Part shown: positions 11,393 to 20,644 of the stretch, one piece after another
Layout: the number at the start of each line of letters is the position of its first letter
Numbering within the stretch: the stretch's first letter is position 1
Source: Rheinheimera riviphila
Lineage (GTDB): Bacteria > Pseudomonadota > Gammaproteobacteria > Enterobacterales > Alteromonadaceae
Direction of reading: 5' to 3'
Assembly: GCF_004005945.1 (NCBI RefSeq)
Contig: NZ_SACS01000009.1
Span: 62,001-126,000 of the forward strand
Length of the DNA: 64,000 nucleotides
Notes under the pieces: generated by a model
The model's database searches: none
Told to the model about the DNA's origin: nothing
The model's input: only the letters and a program-made list of their open reading frames with translations
Position numbers and translations under genes: made by a program

Positions 11393-11782
11393 ATGAAACT
11401 GACTGAACAACAATGGCGTGAGCGGTTAACGGCAGATCAGTTTCGGATCACCCGCCAGAAGGGAACCGAACAACCGTTCAGTGGTACTTTGCTGCACAAC
11501 GAAGCCACTGGTTTTTACCACTGTGTTTGTTGTGCTGCACCGCTGTTTGATTCAAAAGCGAAGTTTGATTCAGGTTGTGGCTGGCCGTCGTTTAGTGAGT
11601 CGCTGTCAGGCCAGGTGAAGTATCAGCAAGACCTGAGCCACGGCATGCGGCGCACCGAGATTTTGTGTGCGCAGTGTGACGCGCATCTGGGACACGTGTT
11701 TGAAGATGGCCCGTTGCCGCAAGGGCAGCGTTATTGTGTGAATTCGGTGTCGCTGCAATTTACAGCGGGCAATAAAGATTAA
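11393..11782 (+). CDS. msrB: peptide-methionine (R)-S-oxide reductase
   Basis: About 129 residues, cytosolic. It reduces the R epimer of methionine sulfoxide in oxidised proteins. Zinc-binding cysteine pairs are visible in CVCCAAPLF and [10 protein letters not shown]. The catalytic Cys115 is in [18 protein letters not shown] and GHVFEDGP are family signatures. AAGGAG at 11381-11386 best suits the ATG at 11393; ATG 11390 and TTG 11387 are in frame just upstream. It follows gnd by 31 bp and may be co-transcribed. E. coli also keeps msrB near yeaC and ansA. Confidence 0.95.
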   Translation: MKLTEQQWRERLTADQFRITRQKGTEQPFSGTLLHNEATGFYHCVCCAAPLFDSKAKFDSGCGWPSFSESLSGQVKYQQDLSHGMRRTEILCAQCDAHLGHVFEDGPLPQGQRYCVNSVSLQFTAGNKD

Positions 11783-11820
11783 CCCAAAACACACCACCCG
11801 GTGACGTCAAGGATGACGAG

Positions 11821-12615
11821 TTACAATACCGGTGCCTGAAACCGACCCTGCTTAATACTTTCCAGCGTAGTTTCCGCCACAGGTTCAATCGCATCCGCAT
11901 CAATATTCAATTCTGCCAGCTCAGTTTTAATCCGGGCAAATTCAATCCGTTCAATACCGGCATCTTCTGCAATTAACGCCCATAAATAAGACAACTGAAA
12001 ATTCCGCTGTTTGTAATGAATGGTGGTTAGCGCGGTATAAATCTCAGGGTCAATGTTCGCTTCGGCCGGATATAAGCTCAGCGCATGATGCAGGATTGCA
12101 ATGGTTTTTTTCACATCGCGTTTCATGTAATAACTGGCTAATGCCAGTTGCAGTTCGGGTGTTTCTAATTGCTGGTTTTTTTCAGCTTGTAAAAATTTAT
12201 CCAGATGCGGTTTACTCTGATGGCGTGACCAGTGGTATTGCAATAAATTTGGATCTTCAGAGCTGACGGTTTCATCAGTTAAACGTTTAATTTCTTTCAG
12301 GCTGGTTAAAAATCCGTTTACCCGCGAGGTGGTTTTTTCTTTGAGCTTAATGTGCTGGATGCCAGAAGCCAGCTCTATACATTTTGAATATTTTTCAAAT
12401 GAAATTAATAGCTTATGCTTGTTTGGGTCGGAAGGTAATTTGCCCTCGGCAAACCGGGCAAAAATAACCTCGGCCCGTTGCACATTACAATGTGAATCTT
12501 CATTTAAATCATTGCAGACCGCTGGATTTTCTTTACAGATCTGAACCACAGACAGTGGTTCGGGCTCACAGCCTGCCAACAGCAATAAGGACAAACTCAA
12601 CCACACTCTTTTCAT
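11821..12615 (-). CDS. DUF2989-type lipoprotein
   Basis: 264 residues. An LLLAGC lipobox gives the lipidated Cys at residue 16, so the mature protein is probably membrane-anchored in the envelope. The sequence resembles the DUF2989 family seen in Shewanella- and Vibrio-type bacteria. The C-terminal half has helical, TPR-like repeats (for example the LALASYYMKRD and YTALTTIHYKQRN segments). Cysteines in the N-terminal third (CKENPAVC and others) may form disulfides. Divergent from the second GAPDH. The family name is from recognition only; no molecular function is known to me. Confidence 0.7.
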   Translation of the reverse strand: MKRVWLSLSLLLLAGCEPEPLSVVQICKENPAVCNDLNEDSHCNVQRAEVIFARFAEGKLPSDPNKHKLLISFEKYSKCIELASGIQHIKLKEKTTSRVNGFLTSLKEIKRLTDETVSSEDPNLLQYHWSRHQSKPHLDKFLQAEKNQQLETPELQLALASYYMKRDVKKTIAILHHALSLYPAEANIDPEIYTALTTIHYKQRNFQLSYLWALIAEDAGIERIEFARIKTELAELNIDADAIEPVAETTLESIKQGRFQAPVL

Positions 12616-12774
12616 TGAAGCTCTCCAACATCACAACCATGAGCATAAACAACTTCACGGAAAAAATCTTTTGTAATTGTTGTTGTAGTATTACCAATTC
12701 AATTACAATAAGCCGCCTTATCGCCAGGCACCCTACAAATCACAGTTCCAACTTACGACGTAAAAGGCAAACTC

Positions 12775-14226
12775 ATGACCTTATCGCACGAAGAACAGTA
12801 TCAACGCAGCTGGCAAGAACGCCAGGAAATTGCTGAAAACATGCAACCGATCATTGGCCGTTTATATCGCAACAAAGCGGTAGAGCTTGTGGTGTATGGC
12901 AAGCCGCTGGTGAACGCCACCACCATTGATATCATCAAAGCGCACAAAACTGTGGAACGTTTTGAACAGCAAAAACTGCGGTTACGTGAAAGCTTCCCCG
13001 TGCTGGAAGTGATTAGTCAGCTGAATCTGGCACCAGGCCGGATTGATTTGGGTAAACTGGCGTTTGCCTACACTTATAAAAATGCTGCCGGCGATTTAAG
13101 CCTGCAACAATATCTGGAACGTGAACTTTCTGATCTATTGGATCATGATGACAATATCGTGCCTACCGACGTCGTGTTATACGGTTTTGGCCGGATTGGT
13201 CGTTTATTAGCCCGGCTCATGATTGAACGTGCCGGCCCAAGCGCCAAGCTTCGCTTACGCGCTGTGGTTGTTCGTGGTGGCCGTAAAGGCGATTTGGAAA
13301 AACGCGCCAGTTTATTACGTCGTGACTCTATTCATGGCCCTTTTAACGGTAGTATTACTGTTGATCAGGAAAACGGCGGCATCAAAGCCAACGGCACCTT
13401 TATTAAAGTCATTTATGCCGATTCACCAGAGCATGTTGATTACACCCAATATGGCATCAATAATGCCTTAGTGGTTGATAACACGGGTATTTGGAAAGAC
13501 GACCAAGAATTGTCAATTCACTTTAAAGCCAAAGGCGCTGCCAAAGTTCTGCTGACTGCACCAGCCAAAGGCGACGTGAAAAACGTGGTGTATGGCGTCA
13601 ACCATAAGATGATTAGTAAAGATGACAAGATTGTCTCTGCTGCTAGTTGCACCACCAATGCGATTACCCCGGTATTAAAAGCGCTGAATGATGAGTACGG
13701 CATTCGCAACGGCCACGTTGAAACTGTGCATTCTTATACCAACGATCAAAACCTGATCGACAACTACCATACCGCTGAACGTCGTGGCCGTGCCGCACCG
13801 CTCAATATGGTGATCACCTCTACTGGCGCGGCTTCGGCAGTCGCCAAAGCGTTACCGGAGCTAAAAGGCAAATTAACCGGCAATGCTATTCGCGTACCAA
13901 CGCCAAACGTATCAATGGCTATTTTGTCGCTGAACCTGAATAAAGAGACCAATCGCGAAGAACTGAATGCTTATTTGCAAAAAGTGTCGTTGTTCTCTGA
14001 ACTGCAAGATCAAATCGACTACACCAACTCCACTGAAATTGTATCAAGTGACTTAGTTGGCTCGCGTTACGCCGGTGTGGTTGACTCGCAAGCGACGATT
14101 GCCGAAGGTGATCGTTGTGTGTTGTACGTTTGGTATGATAACGAATTCGGTTACAGCACTCAGGTGATCCGGGTGATGAACGAAATGGCGGGTATTGCTT
14201 ATCCGACGCTGCCTTTGGCGCGATAA
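12775..14226 (+). CDS. long GAPDH homologue with N-terminal extension
   Basis: 483 residues: about 130 residues of helical extension, then a full GAPDH. GFGRIG at 137-142 is the Rossmann loop. SAASCTTN holds catalytic Cys292, and TVHSYTND holds His319. After the second beta strand, where NAD-specific enzymes have Asp, this protein has VVRGGR (Arg167-Gly-Gly), which suggests NADP use or a gluconeogenic/biosynthetic role; that is inference. Pseudomonas and Shewanella carry similar long paralogues, often called gapB or gap2. A terminator follows directly. Confidence 0.88.
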   Translation: MTLSHEEQYQRSWQERQEIAENMQPIIGRLYRNKAVELVVYGKPLVNATTIDIIKAHKTVERFEQQKLRLRESFPVLEVISQLNLAPGRIDLGKLAFAYTYKNAAGDLSLQQYLERELSDLLDHDDNIVPTDVVLYGFGRIGRLLARLMIERAGPSAKLRLRAVVVRGGRKGDLEKRASLLRRDSIHGPFNGSITVDQENGGIKANGTFIKVIYADSPEHVDYTQYGINNALVVDNTGIWKDDQELSIHFKAKGAAKVLLTAPAKGDVKNVVYGVNHKMISKDDKIVSAASCTTNAITPVLKALNDEYGIRNGHVETVHSYTNDQNLIDNYHTAERRGRAAPLNMVITSTGAASAVAKALPELKGKLTGNAIRVPTPNVSMAILSLNLNKETNREELNAYLQKVSLFSELQDQIDYTNSTEIVSSDLVGSRYAGVVDSQATIAEGDRCVLYVWYDNEFGYSTQVIRVMNEMAGIAYPTLPLAR

Positions 14227-14243
14227 TATTCGCAGCACTCAAT

Positions 14244-14270
14244 AAAGCCGCATTAAGCGGCTTTGTTATT
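14244..14270 (+). terminator. terminator of the long GAPDH gene
   Basis: AAAGCCGC and GCGGCTTT form a perfect 8-bp stem around ATTAA, followed by a T-rich tail. It lies 18 bp after the stop codon. Confidence 0.85.
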
Positions 14271-14384
14271 TTTAAGGGAAAAGGATCTGTCCCGTTTCAC
14301 CCGCTGTTGAACCAGCTTTGGCGTTCTCAGCGTACAAGGATTGTGTTAACCTCAGCTTTTTTTAATTGTTTGGAACTTTTGCTC

Positions 14385-15509
14385 ATGAAAATTACCTGTA
14401 ATTTTGACAGCGGTAATATCGACGTTATTCAGGCTGACAGCATCGACAATATTCAGCTGGCTATTCGTAAAGACCACAATTCTGATTTTTATCAGTGGTT
14501 CCATTTTCGCCTGCACAGCAATAGTTTTGAACCTCATACCATTAAAATCACCAATGTCGCGACATCGGCCTATCCAAAAGGCTGGGCTGATTATCAGGCC
14601 GTTGCCTCTTATGATCGTGAAACCTGGTTTCGGGTACCGACTGAATTTGATGGTAAAGAACTGACCATTCACCATTATCCGGAAGCGCAGTCTTGTTATT
14701 TTGCTTACTTCGCCCCTTATAGTTACGAGCGTCACCAGGATTTACTGGGCCAATCACAAAATAGCGATTGGGTGCAGCTGGTCGACCTTGGTGAAACCAT
14801 TGATGGCCGCGACATGAGTTTGTTAGTGGTCGGCGAATATGAAGCCGGTAAAAAGAAAATCTGGATCACCGCCCGTCAACATCCGGGTGAAACCATGGCC
14901 GAGTGGTTTGTTGAAGGCTTGCTGGACCGTTTATTAGACGAAGACGACGGTGTGGCGCGTGAATTACTAGACAAAGCCGTGTTTTACATCGTGCCAAACA
15001 TGAACCCTGATGGCAGTGTGCGGGGTCATTTACGCACCAACGCCGCTGGCGTAAACTTAAACCGCGAGTGGCAGACGCCATCGCTGGAAAAAAGCCCGGA
15101 AGTGTTTTTAGTCCGGCAAAAAATGCTGGAAGTTGGTGTGGACATGTTCCTCGACATCCACGGTGATGAAAATCTGCCGTATAACTTTGTGGCTGGTGCT
15201 GAAGGCGTACCTTCGTACAATGCCAAAATGGCGGCGCTGGAAAGCAGCTTTAAACAAGCGCTGTTATTGGTGACACCAGAGTTCCAGACCAAATTTGGCT
15301 ATGAGTTAGACGCACCGGGTCAGGCCAATCTGACGATAGCTTCGACCTGGGTCGCCGAGCAATTTAAATGTCTGGCGTACACTTTTGAAATGCCGTTTAA
15401 AGACAATGCCAATTTGCCAGACGAGCAGTTTGGCTGGTCAGATGTCCGGTCAATGAAATTAGGCCAGGATACCCTGATTGCCGTACGTGCCGTGGTGGAT
15501 CAGCTGTAA
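14385..15509 (+). CDS. M14-family zinc carboxypeptidase (cytosolic carboxypeptidase-like)
   Basis: About 375 residues, with no signal peptide. An N-terminal beta-sandwich (residues 1-125) precedes the M14 catalytic domain, as in bacterial relatives of the cytosolic carboxypeptidase/deglutamylase group. Zinc ligands are His166 and Glu169 in RQHPGETMAEW, with His259 in DIHGDE. The NPDG and NLNREW segments bind substrate in this group. The natural substrate in bacteria is unknown. ATG 14385 is preferred over upstream 14307 because homologues start near MKITCNF, and GGAAC lies eight bases before it. Confidence 0.88.
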   Translation: MKITCNFDSGNIDVIQADSIDNIQLAIRKDHNSDFYQWFHFRLHSNSFEPHTIKITNVATSAYPKGWADYQAVASYDRETWFRVPTEFDGKELTIHHYPEAQSCYFAYFAPYSYERHQDLLGQSQNSDWVQLVDLGETIDGRDMSLLVVGEYEAGKKKIWITARQHPGETMAEWFVEGLLDRLLDEDDGVARELLDKAVFYIVPNMNPDGSVRGHLRTNAAGVNLNREWQTPSLEKSPEVFLVRQKMLEVGVDMFLDIHGDENLPYNFVAGAEGVPSYNAKMAALESSFKQALLLVTPEFQTKFGYELDAPGQANLTIASTWVAEQFKCLAYTFEMPFKDNANLPDEQFGWSDVRSMKLGQDTLIAVRAVVDQL

Positions 15510-15661
15510 GCTACGACGCACAATGATGGCACCTGCGGGTGCCATTTTTTTGGTAGCATTTTCTGGTCGTATTTTTGAGTCGGTAGGGCGGTGATCCTGC
15601 CAGCCGGTTTGCAAGCGGATGCTTTTCCTTTATAGTGCGCAGATTAAATGAGGTGCTGTTG

Positions 15662-15985
15662 ATGGCGATAATTAATTGTCCGTTTTGTAATAAGAAAGCG
15701 TCTGATAAATCAGCGGTTTGCGGAAATTGTGGTGGCAAGTTAGGCGAAATGTCGGTCGAAGAGCTGGACCGGTTGCAGCGGGATAAAAGGCTGGCGCTGG
15801 GGCAAAGTCTGAATAATCACGCCATGATGTCGTTGATTATTTTCCTTGGCAGTTTTGCCTGGTATTACTACCGCGAACCAGAAACCGACTCACTGGAAAT
15901 GTACGCTATCCATGGTGCCATGTTGGTTGGTTGCGCCTGGTATCTGGTGACAAAAGTACGGCTCGTCCTTTACAAGAGAAAGTAA
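15662..15985 (+). CDS. small zinc-ribbon membrane protein
   Basis: 107 residues. The N-terminal zinc ribbon has two Cys pairs, CPFC and CGNC (residues 6-25). A short helical linker and two closely spaced hydrophobic segments near the C-terminus follow, ending in KRK. This suggests a cytoplasmic ribbon tethered to the inner membrane. GAGGTG precedes the ATG at 15662. yeaC begins 1 bp after the stop, so these are co-transcribed. No function recognised. Confidence 0.75.
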   Translation: MAIINCPFCNKKASDKSAVCGNCGGKLGEMSVEELDRLQRDKRLALGQSLNNHAMMSLIIFLGSFAWYYYREPETDSLEMYAIHGAMLVGCAWYLVTKVRLVLYKRK

Positions 15986-15986
15986 T

Positions 15987-16325
15987 ATGGATTTTTTCTC
16001 GTTGGTCAGCGCGATGTCTGCTGACACCTATCAAAATCTGGTTGAAGCGGTTGCGACCAAACGCTGGGCCGACGGTACTTTACTTTCCGACCAACAACAT
16101 GCCCACAGCATGCAATTGGTGATGGCCTATCAGGCTAAAATTCTACGTTCGGATGAACCTTTTACCATCGGCACTGACGGTCAGATGGTGGTGAAATCCA
16201 AAGCAGAAATGAAACAACAACTCGACGCGGCACCTGCACTTCCAAAGGCCGTACCCCAGGCAGCATCCATTCCCGATGACCAGGCTGCAGTGACTATCGC
16301 AAGGTTCGCACACGATGATCTTTAA
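15987..16325 (+). CDS. yeaC: YeaC-like DUF1315 protein
   Basis: 112 residues, cytosolic. It matches E. coli YeaC in layout: MxPExY-like start (SADTYQNLVEAV), KRWADGTLLSDQQ, a QLVMAYQAK helix, and FTIGTDGQMVVKSK. The C-terminal 30 or so residues (Ala/Pro-rich) are extra. The function of the family is not established. The start overlaps nothing, but the 3' end overlaps the DUF349 gene by 11 bp, which ties their expression. In E. coli yeaC also lies near msrB and ansA. Confidence 0.88.
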   Translation: MDFFSLVSAMSADTYQNLVEAVATKRWADGTLLSDQQHAHSMQLVMAYQAKILRSDEPFTIGTDGQMVVKSKAEMKQQLDAAPALPKAVPQAASIPDDQAAVTIARFAHDDL

Positions 16326-19035
16326 ACGTTGGTTTAAGCCAAAATGGCAACATGAAAATGCCGCTATCCGCCAATTGGCGATTGCTGATCTGGACCAGAG
16401 CAGTAACGAACACAAAGAAATTCTGCATGAGTTGGCCTTTAACGACGGTGCTGAAGCGGTTCGAAAAACTGCTTTAGAACGGTTGAATGAATTTTCACTG
16501 TGGTGGCAGGCCAGCAAGCATGAGTCTGCTGATCGGTTAAAACAGTTCGCGGAGCAGCAATTAATTGCGATGTTGCTAAATAATCAGGTGTCGGCGCAGC
16601 TGAAACAGCAATTTATCGCCGAATGCCATCGCAGCAGTATTCTGGAAAAACTGGCGCATGCCGAAGCGGATGCGAGTATTAAATTCGCGTTAATTCAGCG
16701 CCTGGCGCGGGTTGATTTATACCTGAGTGGCGTGTTGGACGACGGCTTAACGCTGAGTCAGCGGCTGGAATTACTGCAACTGATCAACGACGATAAACTG
16801 CTGGAAAAACTAAGCCGGCAACTCAGCGGTGAATTGCTGACTGCAGTGCAGCAGAAAATTGCCATGCGCCTGGAACAAAAACAAAAACCAGAGCGGGTTC
16901 GCAAGCAAGTGGTGTTGTTACTGGCGAAACTGAATTCAGTGCGTGAGAGTAGCGATATTGCACAAGCACAACAAAAACTGGCGTTGTATCAACAACAATG
17001 GGCTGAATTAGCCGATGATTTGTTGTGTTTAACTGACGCTGCTGAATTTTCAGCAAAGTATCAAAAAGTTTGTGTGTTAACGGAAAATGCCTTTGCACCA
17101 AGGCTGGCAGAGCTTGCTCAGATCCAGCAGCAACAAGCCAGAGCGGCAGAGCAACAAACCCGGTATCAGGAACTTGCAGCCCAATTAATCGAGGTTGCTT
17201 CGCAAGTTGCTACAGATCTGTCTGCTGGTGATTTAGCTGCTGTCTCGGCGCAAGAACAGGTTGTGGCTTCGTTGGGTGTCGCAATCGAAACTGCAGATTT
17301 AACTGCACCGCAGCGTCAGCCGTTAGTGCAATCACACAAAGCTTTGCAACAACAACTGGATCAATTACCACAGCTCGCAGAAGCCTTAGCCCTGACAGCC
17401 CGGTTGTTAGCGGAGCAGGCGGCTGTTGGTTTACCTGCTGAAGATCAGGATATCAATGCCGCCTATCAGCAGTTTAAGCAATGGCAGCAGCAGTGGCAGC
17501 GCCAGGTCAAAGTATTAAAACAGCTGATGCCACAAAGCTTCAGTGATAGTTATCAACAATTATCAAAACAATGGCAGTTGCATTGTGAACCTTTATTGGG
17601 TCAACAGGAAAAAATGCAGCGGCAGTTTAAAAGTAAACTGGCCGAATTCAAGCGGTTACATCAAGCTGGCAAATACAATGTGTTATTTGGTCTGTTTAAA
17701 GGCATTGCTCGCGATTATCAGAGTTTAACTGCCCAAAGCCAGCAACAGCTCGCCACTGAGTTTGAGCAAATCAGCAAACAAGTTGATGATCTGGCTGACT
17801 TACAGGCCTATATCGCCACGCCGCGCAAGCAGGAACTGGTTGCTCTGATGCAACAACTGGCCGAAGCGACTGATGTGACGCCAGCTGACCGGGCGGCGCA
17901 GGTGAAGCAAAGCCGGGCGCTGTGGAATACTTTAGGCCGGGCTGAAGCCGCGCTGGATGAGCCATTAAACGATGCCTTTAATCTGGCCTGTGAACAGGCT
18001 TTTGCACCTTGCCGTGAATATTTTGCGGAACAAGATGCACTACGTTTGCAAAATGCTGCAGCAAAACTGGCTGTGATTGAACAACTTGAACAGCAAATGG
18101 CCGCTGGCGTGACGGGTAAGGCACTGGATAGTTTATTGCAACAAAGTCTGAAAGACTGGCAGCAAACTGGTTCGGTCGAAAAAGCGCAGTTTGAACAGCT
18201 GCAACCAAGATTTTCGCAGCTGGTAAATCAGCTGAAGCAACAACAAAAAACTGAACAACAACAAAATGCGCAAGCCAAGCAACAGCTGATTGCCATGGCG
18301 ACGCAGTTGAGTGCCGGTGAAGGAGTTGACCAGGTCGCGGCGCAGCTGAAAGTGCTGCAGCAACAATGGAAAAACATCGGTTTTGCCGGTCGTACTCAGG
18401 ATCAACAGTTATGGCAGCAATTCAGAGCCGTTTGTGATCAATGGTTTGCCAATCGCGAAGCGGCGAAGCAACAGCAACAATCAGCTCAGGCGCTGCTTAA
18501 AGTGCAACAGCAGGATCAATTGTCTGCACTCAGTACTTTGCTTGCTGATGCCAGTAGTCAAGGCGCTTTACACCAAGTGCTGACTGAACTGAATCAGCTG
18601 TATGTCAGCGAAGATAAAGAGTTACTGGCGAAAAAGCGGCAGTTGCAGCAACAAACCGAACAGAAAATCGCCGAAGTACAGGTTGCTTCTGCGCACTCGG
18701 TTTATCGCCAATTGTTTGATGCGCTTGCGGTCAGCGAACCGCAACCAGCCGATTTACCACCGATCTATCGGTTGGTGTTTAATCAGCAGCAAGAAAAAAC
18801 ACTCAGCCGTGCCGATTTAACCCTGGCGTTGGAATGGGCGGCCGGTCAGGCGTCACCGCCGGTAGAATCAAGCCGTCGCCAGCAGGTTCAGATGTTGTTA
18901 TTAACCGATAAGCACAACAGCGGCGAGTCAATTAATCAGGAACAGCTGCTGGCGCGTTGGTTGCAATTTGGCCCGGTTATGGCAGACGAAGCTGCGTTAT
19001 TACAGCGGGTTCGGGCTTTGTATCTGGCTGATTAA
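16315..19035 (+). CDS. large DUF349-repeat protein, coiled-coil and glutamine-rich
   Basis: 906 residues, no signal peptide or membrane segment. The N-terminal 200 residues look like helical HEAT-type repeats (a domain read as AIRQLAIADL...VRKTALERL). The remainder is long, Gln-rich coiled coil containing several DUF349-type units, recognisable by W-x-x-x-G spacing such as LWNTLGRAEAAL, DWQQTGSV and QWKNIGFAG. Proteins of this type occur in Shewanella-like bacteria; their role is unknown to me. It starts inside yeaC and ends at a strong terminator, so the three genes from 15662 form one operon. Confidence 0.82.
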   Translation: MIFKRWFKPKWQHENAAIRQLAIADLDQSSNEHKEILHELAFNDGAEAVRKTALERLNEFSLWWQASKHESADRLKQFAEQQLIAMLLNNQVSAQLKQQFIAECHRSSILEKLAHAEADASIKFALIQRLARVDLYLSGVLDDGLTLSQRLELLQLINDDKLLEKLSRQLSGELLTAVQQKIAMRLEQKQKPERVRKQVVLLLAKLNSVRESSDIAQAQQKLALYQQQWAELADDLLCLTDAAEFSAKYQKVCVLTENAFAPRLAELAQIQQQQARAAEQQTRYQELAAQLIEVASQVATDLSAGDLAAVSAQEQVVASLGVAIETADLTAPQRQPLVQSHKALQQQLDQLPQLAEALALTARLLAEQAAVGLPAEDQDINAAYQQFKQWQQQWQRQVKVLKQLMPQSFSDSYQQLSKQWQLHCEPLLGQQEKMQRQFKSKLAEFKRLHQAGKYNVLFGLFKGIARDYQSLTAQSQQQLATEFEQISKQVDDLADLQAYIATPRKQELVALMQQLAEATDVTPADRAAQVKQSRALWNTLGRAEAALDEPLNDAFNLACEQAFAPCREYFAEQDALRLQNAAAKLAVIEQLEQQMAAGVTGKALDSLLQQSLKDWQQTGSVEKAQFEQLQPRFSQLVNQLKQQQKTEQQQNAQAKQQLIAMATQLSAGEGVDQVAAQLKVLQQQWKNIGFAGRTQDQQLWQQFRAVCDQWFANREAAKQQQQSAQALLKVQQQDQLSALSTLLADASSQGALHQVLTELNQLYVSEDKELLAKKRQLQQQTEQKIAEVQVASAHSVYRQLFDALAVSEPQPADLPPIYRLVFNQQQEKTLSRADLTLALEWAAGQASPPVESSRRQQVQMLLLTDKHNSGESINQEQLLARWLQFGPVMADEAALLQRVRALYLAD

Positions 19036-19054
19036 CTACAGCTTTGTACTAGAA

Positions 19055-19095
19055 ACAAGCAGGGGCAGAACTTAGGTTCTGCCCCTGCTTGTTTT
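19055..19095 (+). terminator. strong terminator after the DUF349 gene
   Basis: A 17-bp perfect stem (19055-19071 with 19076-19092) with loop TTAG and a TTTT tail. ansA converges from the other side, so it may serve both strands. Confidence 0.92.
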
Positions 19096-19130
19096 AGGCG
19101 TTGGCCTGATTGCTTAACAGACGGAGTCGT

Positions 19131-20171
19131 TTAGCTGGTCAGTTCACCCCGTAAATTGCACTGCATCAGCCGGCGTATTTCGGCAGGTGCTATTGGCTGA
19201 CTCAGCAAATAATGCAGCTTGGTCAAAGTTGCTTCGAGTGTCATATCAAAACCACTAATCACACCGCTGGTTTTTAACGCGTTACCAGTAGCATAACCAT
19301 CCATATTCACCTTGCCTTTAAAACACTGAGTACAGTTGACGATCACAGTGCCACGCTCTGATGCTTCCCGCAGTGCTGCCAGCAATGGCTCAGCTTGCGG
19401 CGCGTTGCCCACACCATAAGATTTGATAATTAACGCCCGCACCGGCGCTGCAGCCATATTACGAATTACGTCCACGCTGATCCCTGGATACAAAGTCACC
19501 ACGCTGATCGGTTGCGGGGTGATTTGTGCGACTTGTAGCGGCACATGACTTTGATGCTGCAAAAGTTGACCCGCCAGCACTTCAATATGAATACCGGCTT
19601 GCAGCAGCGCCGGAAAGTTAGGTGAGGCAAAAGCATTAAAGCCATCGGCATCGGCTTTGGTGGCACGGTTGCCACGAAACAGCTGATTGTTAAAATATAA
19701 CGCCACTTCGGCAATCGGATAATAGGCCGCCAGATAAAGCGAATTCAGTAAATTCACCTGACCGTCTGAGCGCAACTGTGCCAGCGGAATTTGGGAGCCG
19801 GTAACGATCACCGGTTTTGTCAGATTTTCCAGCATAAACGACAACGCCGAAGCGGTATAGGCCATGGTATCGGTACCGTGCAACACCACAAAACCATCGT
19901 AGTCATCATAATGATCGCGGATATCCATGGCGATTTCCAGCCAGTGCGCCGGCGTCATGTCGGATGAATCAATCACCGGATGATATTCATGAATATCAAA
20001 CTCCGGCATTTCCGGGCGATAGAATTCCGGCATGCCTTTGACGGTATCGGACAAAAATCCCGGTACCGGAATATAACCATGATCGGACTTTTGCATACCA
20101 ATGGTGCCGCCGGTATAAGCGACATAAATACGTTTTGCTGACATCAGGGTAAGACTCATGTTTTTTTCCAT
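19131..20171 (-). CDS. ansA: type I (cytoplasmic) L-asparaginase
   Basis: Up to 346 residues. It hydrolyses asparagine to aspartate and ammonia. YVAYTGGTIGM near the N-terminus carries the catalytic Thr, and VLHGTDTMAYTASAL the second Thr-Asp pair. SYGVGNAPQ and NCTQC follow, closely matching E. coli AnsA along the whole length. No signal peptide, consistent with the low-affinity cytoplasmic isozyme. The start is uncertain: M codons at 20171, 20159 and 20144 are all possible, and homology favours a start near 20144. pncA, its E. coli neighbour, is absent. Confidence 0.95.
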   Translation of the reverse strand: MEKNMSLTLMSAKRIYVAYTGGTIGMQKSDHGYIPVPGFLSDTVKGMPEFYRPEMPEFDIHEYHPVIDSSDMTPAHWLEIAMDIRDHYDDYDGFVVLHGTDTMAYTASALSFMLENLTKPVIVTGSQIPLAQLRSDGQVNLLNSLYLAAYYPIAEVALYFNNQLFRGNRATKADADGFNAFASPNFPALLQAGIHIEVLAGQLLQHQSHVPLQVAQITPQPISVVTLYPGISVDVIRNMAAAPVRALIIKSYGVGNAPQAEPLLAALREASERGTVIVNCTQCFKGKVNMDGYATGNALKTSGVISGFDMTLEATLTKLHYLLSQPIAPAEIRRLMQCNLRGELTS

Positions 20172-20299
20172 TGTAAACCCTAACTTAGCGCTTTGTCAGG
20201 CTGGTTGGTGCAGCGGTGATGGATCTGCCGGTTTTAGCGGCAATTAACGCCGGTCTGGCGAAAAGCTGAGCAAACAGACGTTGTTGTCATAAAAAGCGC

Positions 20300-20328
20300 T
20301 TTACAAGTTTTGTCAGAGTTTTTATTAT
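20300..20328 (+). promoter_or_regulatory. promoter of tRNA-Ser
   Basis: TTTACA at 20300-20305 and TATTAT at 20323-20328 with a 17-bp spacer, followed by a GC-rich discriminator (GCCGTCC). This is a stable-RNA type layout, and the tRNA starts 13 bp later. Confidence 0.75.
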
Positions 20329-20340
20329 GCCGTCCATCGC

Positions 20341-20431
20341 GGAGAGATGGCAGAGTGGTTTAATGCACCGGTCTTGAAAACCGGCGAGGGTTAGTAGCCC
20401 TTCAAGAGTTCGAATCTCTTTCTCTCCGCCA
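20341..20431 (+). tRNA. tRNA-Ser (anticodon TGA)
   Basis: 91 nt including encoded CCA. The acceptor GGAGAGA pairs with TCTCTCC. The anticodon loop is CTTGAAA (TGA). A long variable arm (GGGTTAGTAGCCC) is typical of class II serine tRNAs, and the T arm carries GTTCGAATC. Confidence 0.97.
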
Positions 20432-20443
20432 CTTCCTACACAG

Positions 20444-20462
20444 CCACCTTTGGGTGGTTTTG
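20444..20462 (+). terminator. terminator of tRNA-Ser
   Basis: CCACC and GGTGG form a short stem with a TTTG loop, followed by TTTTG TTGTTT. It lies 13 bp after the tRNA. Confidence 0.75.
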
Positions 20463-20644
20463 TTGTTTCTGGGCTGTTGAGTTTTAATGTCGGCCAGCCA
20501 AAAAACCATGCTTTTATTTCCGTGCCCACTTACCTCGTCGTACATTTGATCACGCTACTTTGCCATAGCAATCTGTAGTTTGCTCAGCTATGCTAGCCGC
20601 AATTGATTCACGGCGTTTCTTCGACCCTTTCGGTGGTATTGCAA

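Noticed and set aside
11808-11820. TCAAGGATGACG after msrB resembles the end of the interspersed repeat.
   Set aside because: Only about 12 bp match and no partner arm or core is present. It may be a remnant or chance.
15987-19035. Numerous long reading frames on the opposite strand of the DUF349 gene and other genes.
   Set aside because: They overlap well-supported genes in other frames, lack ribosome binding sites and protein signatures, and follow from codon bias.
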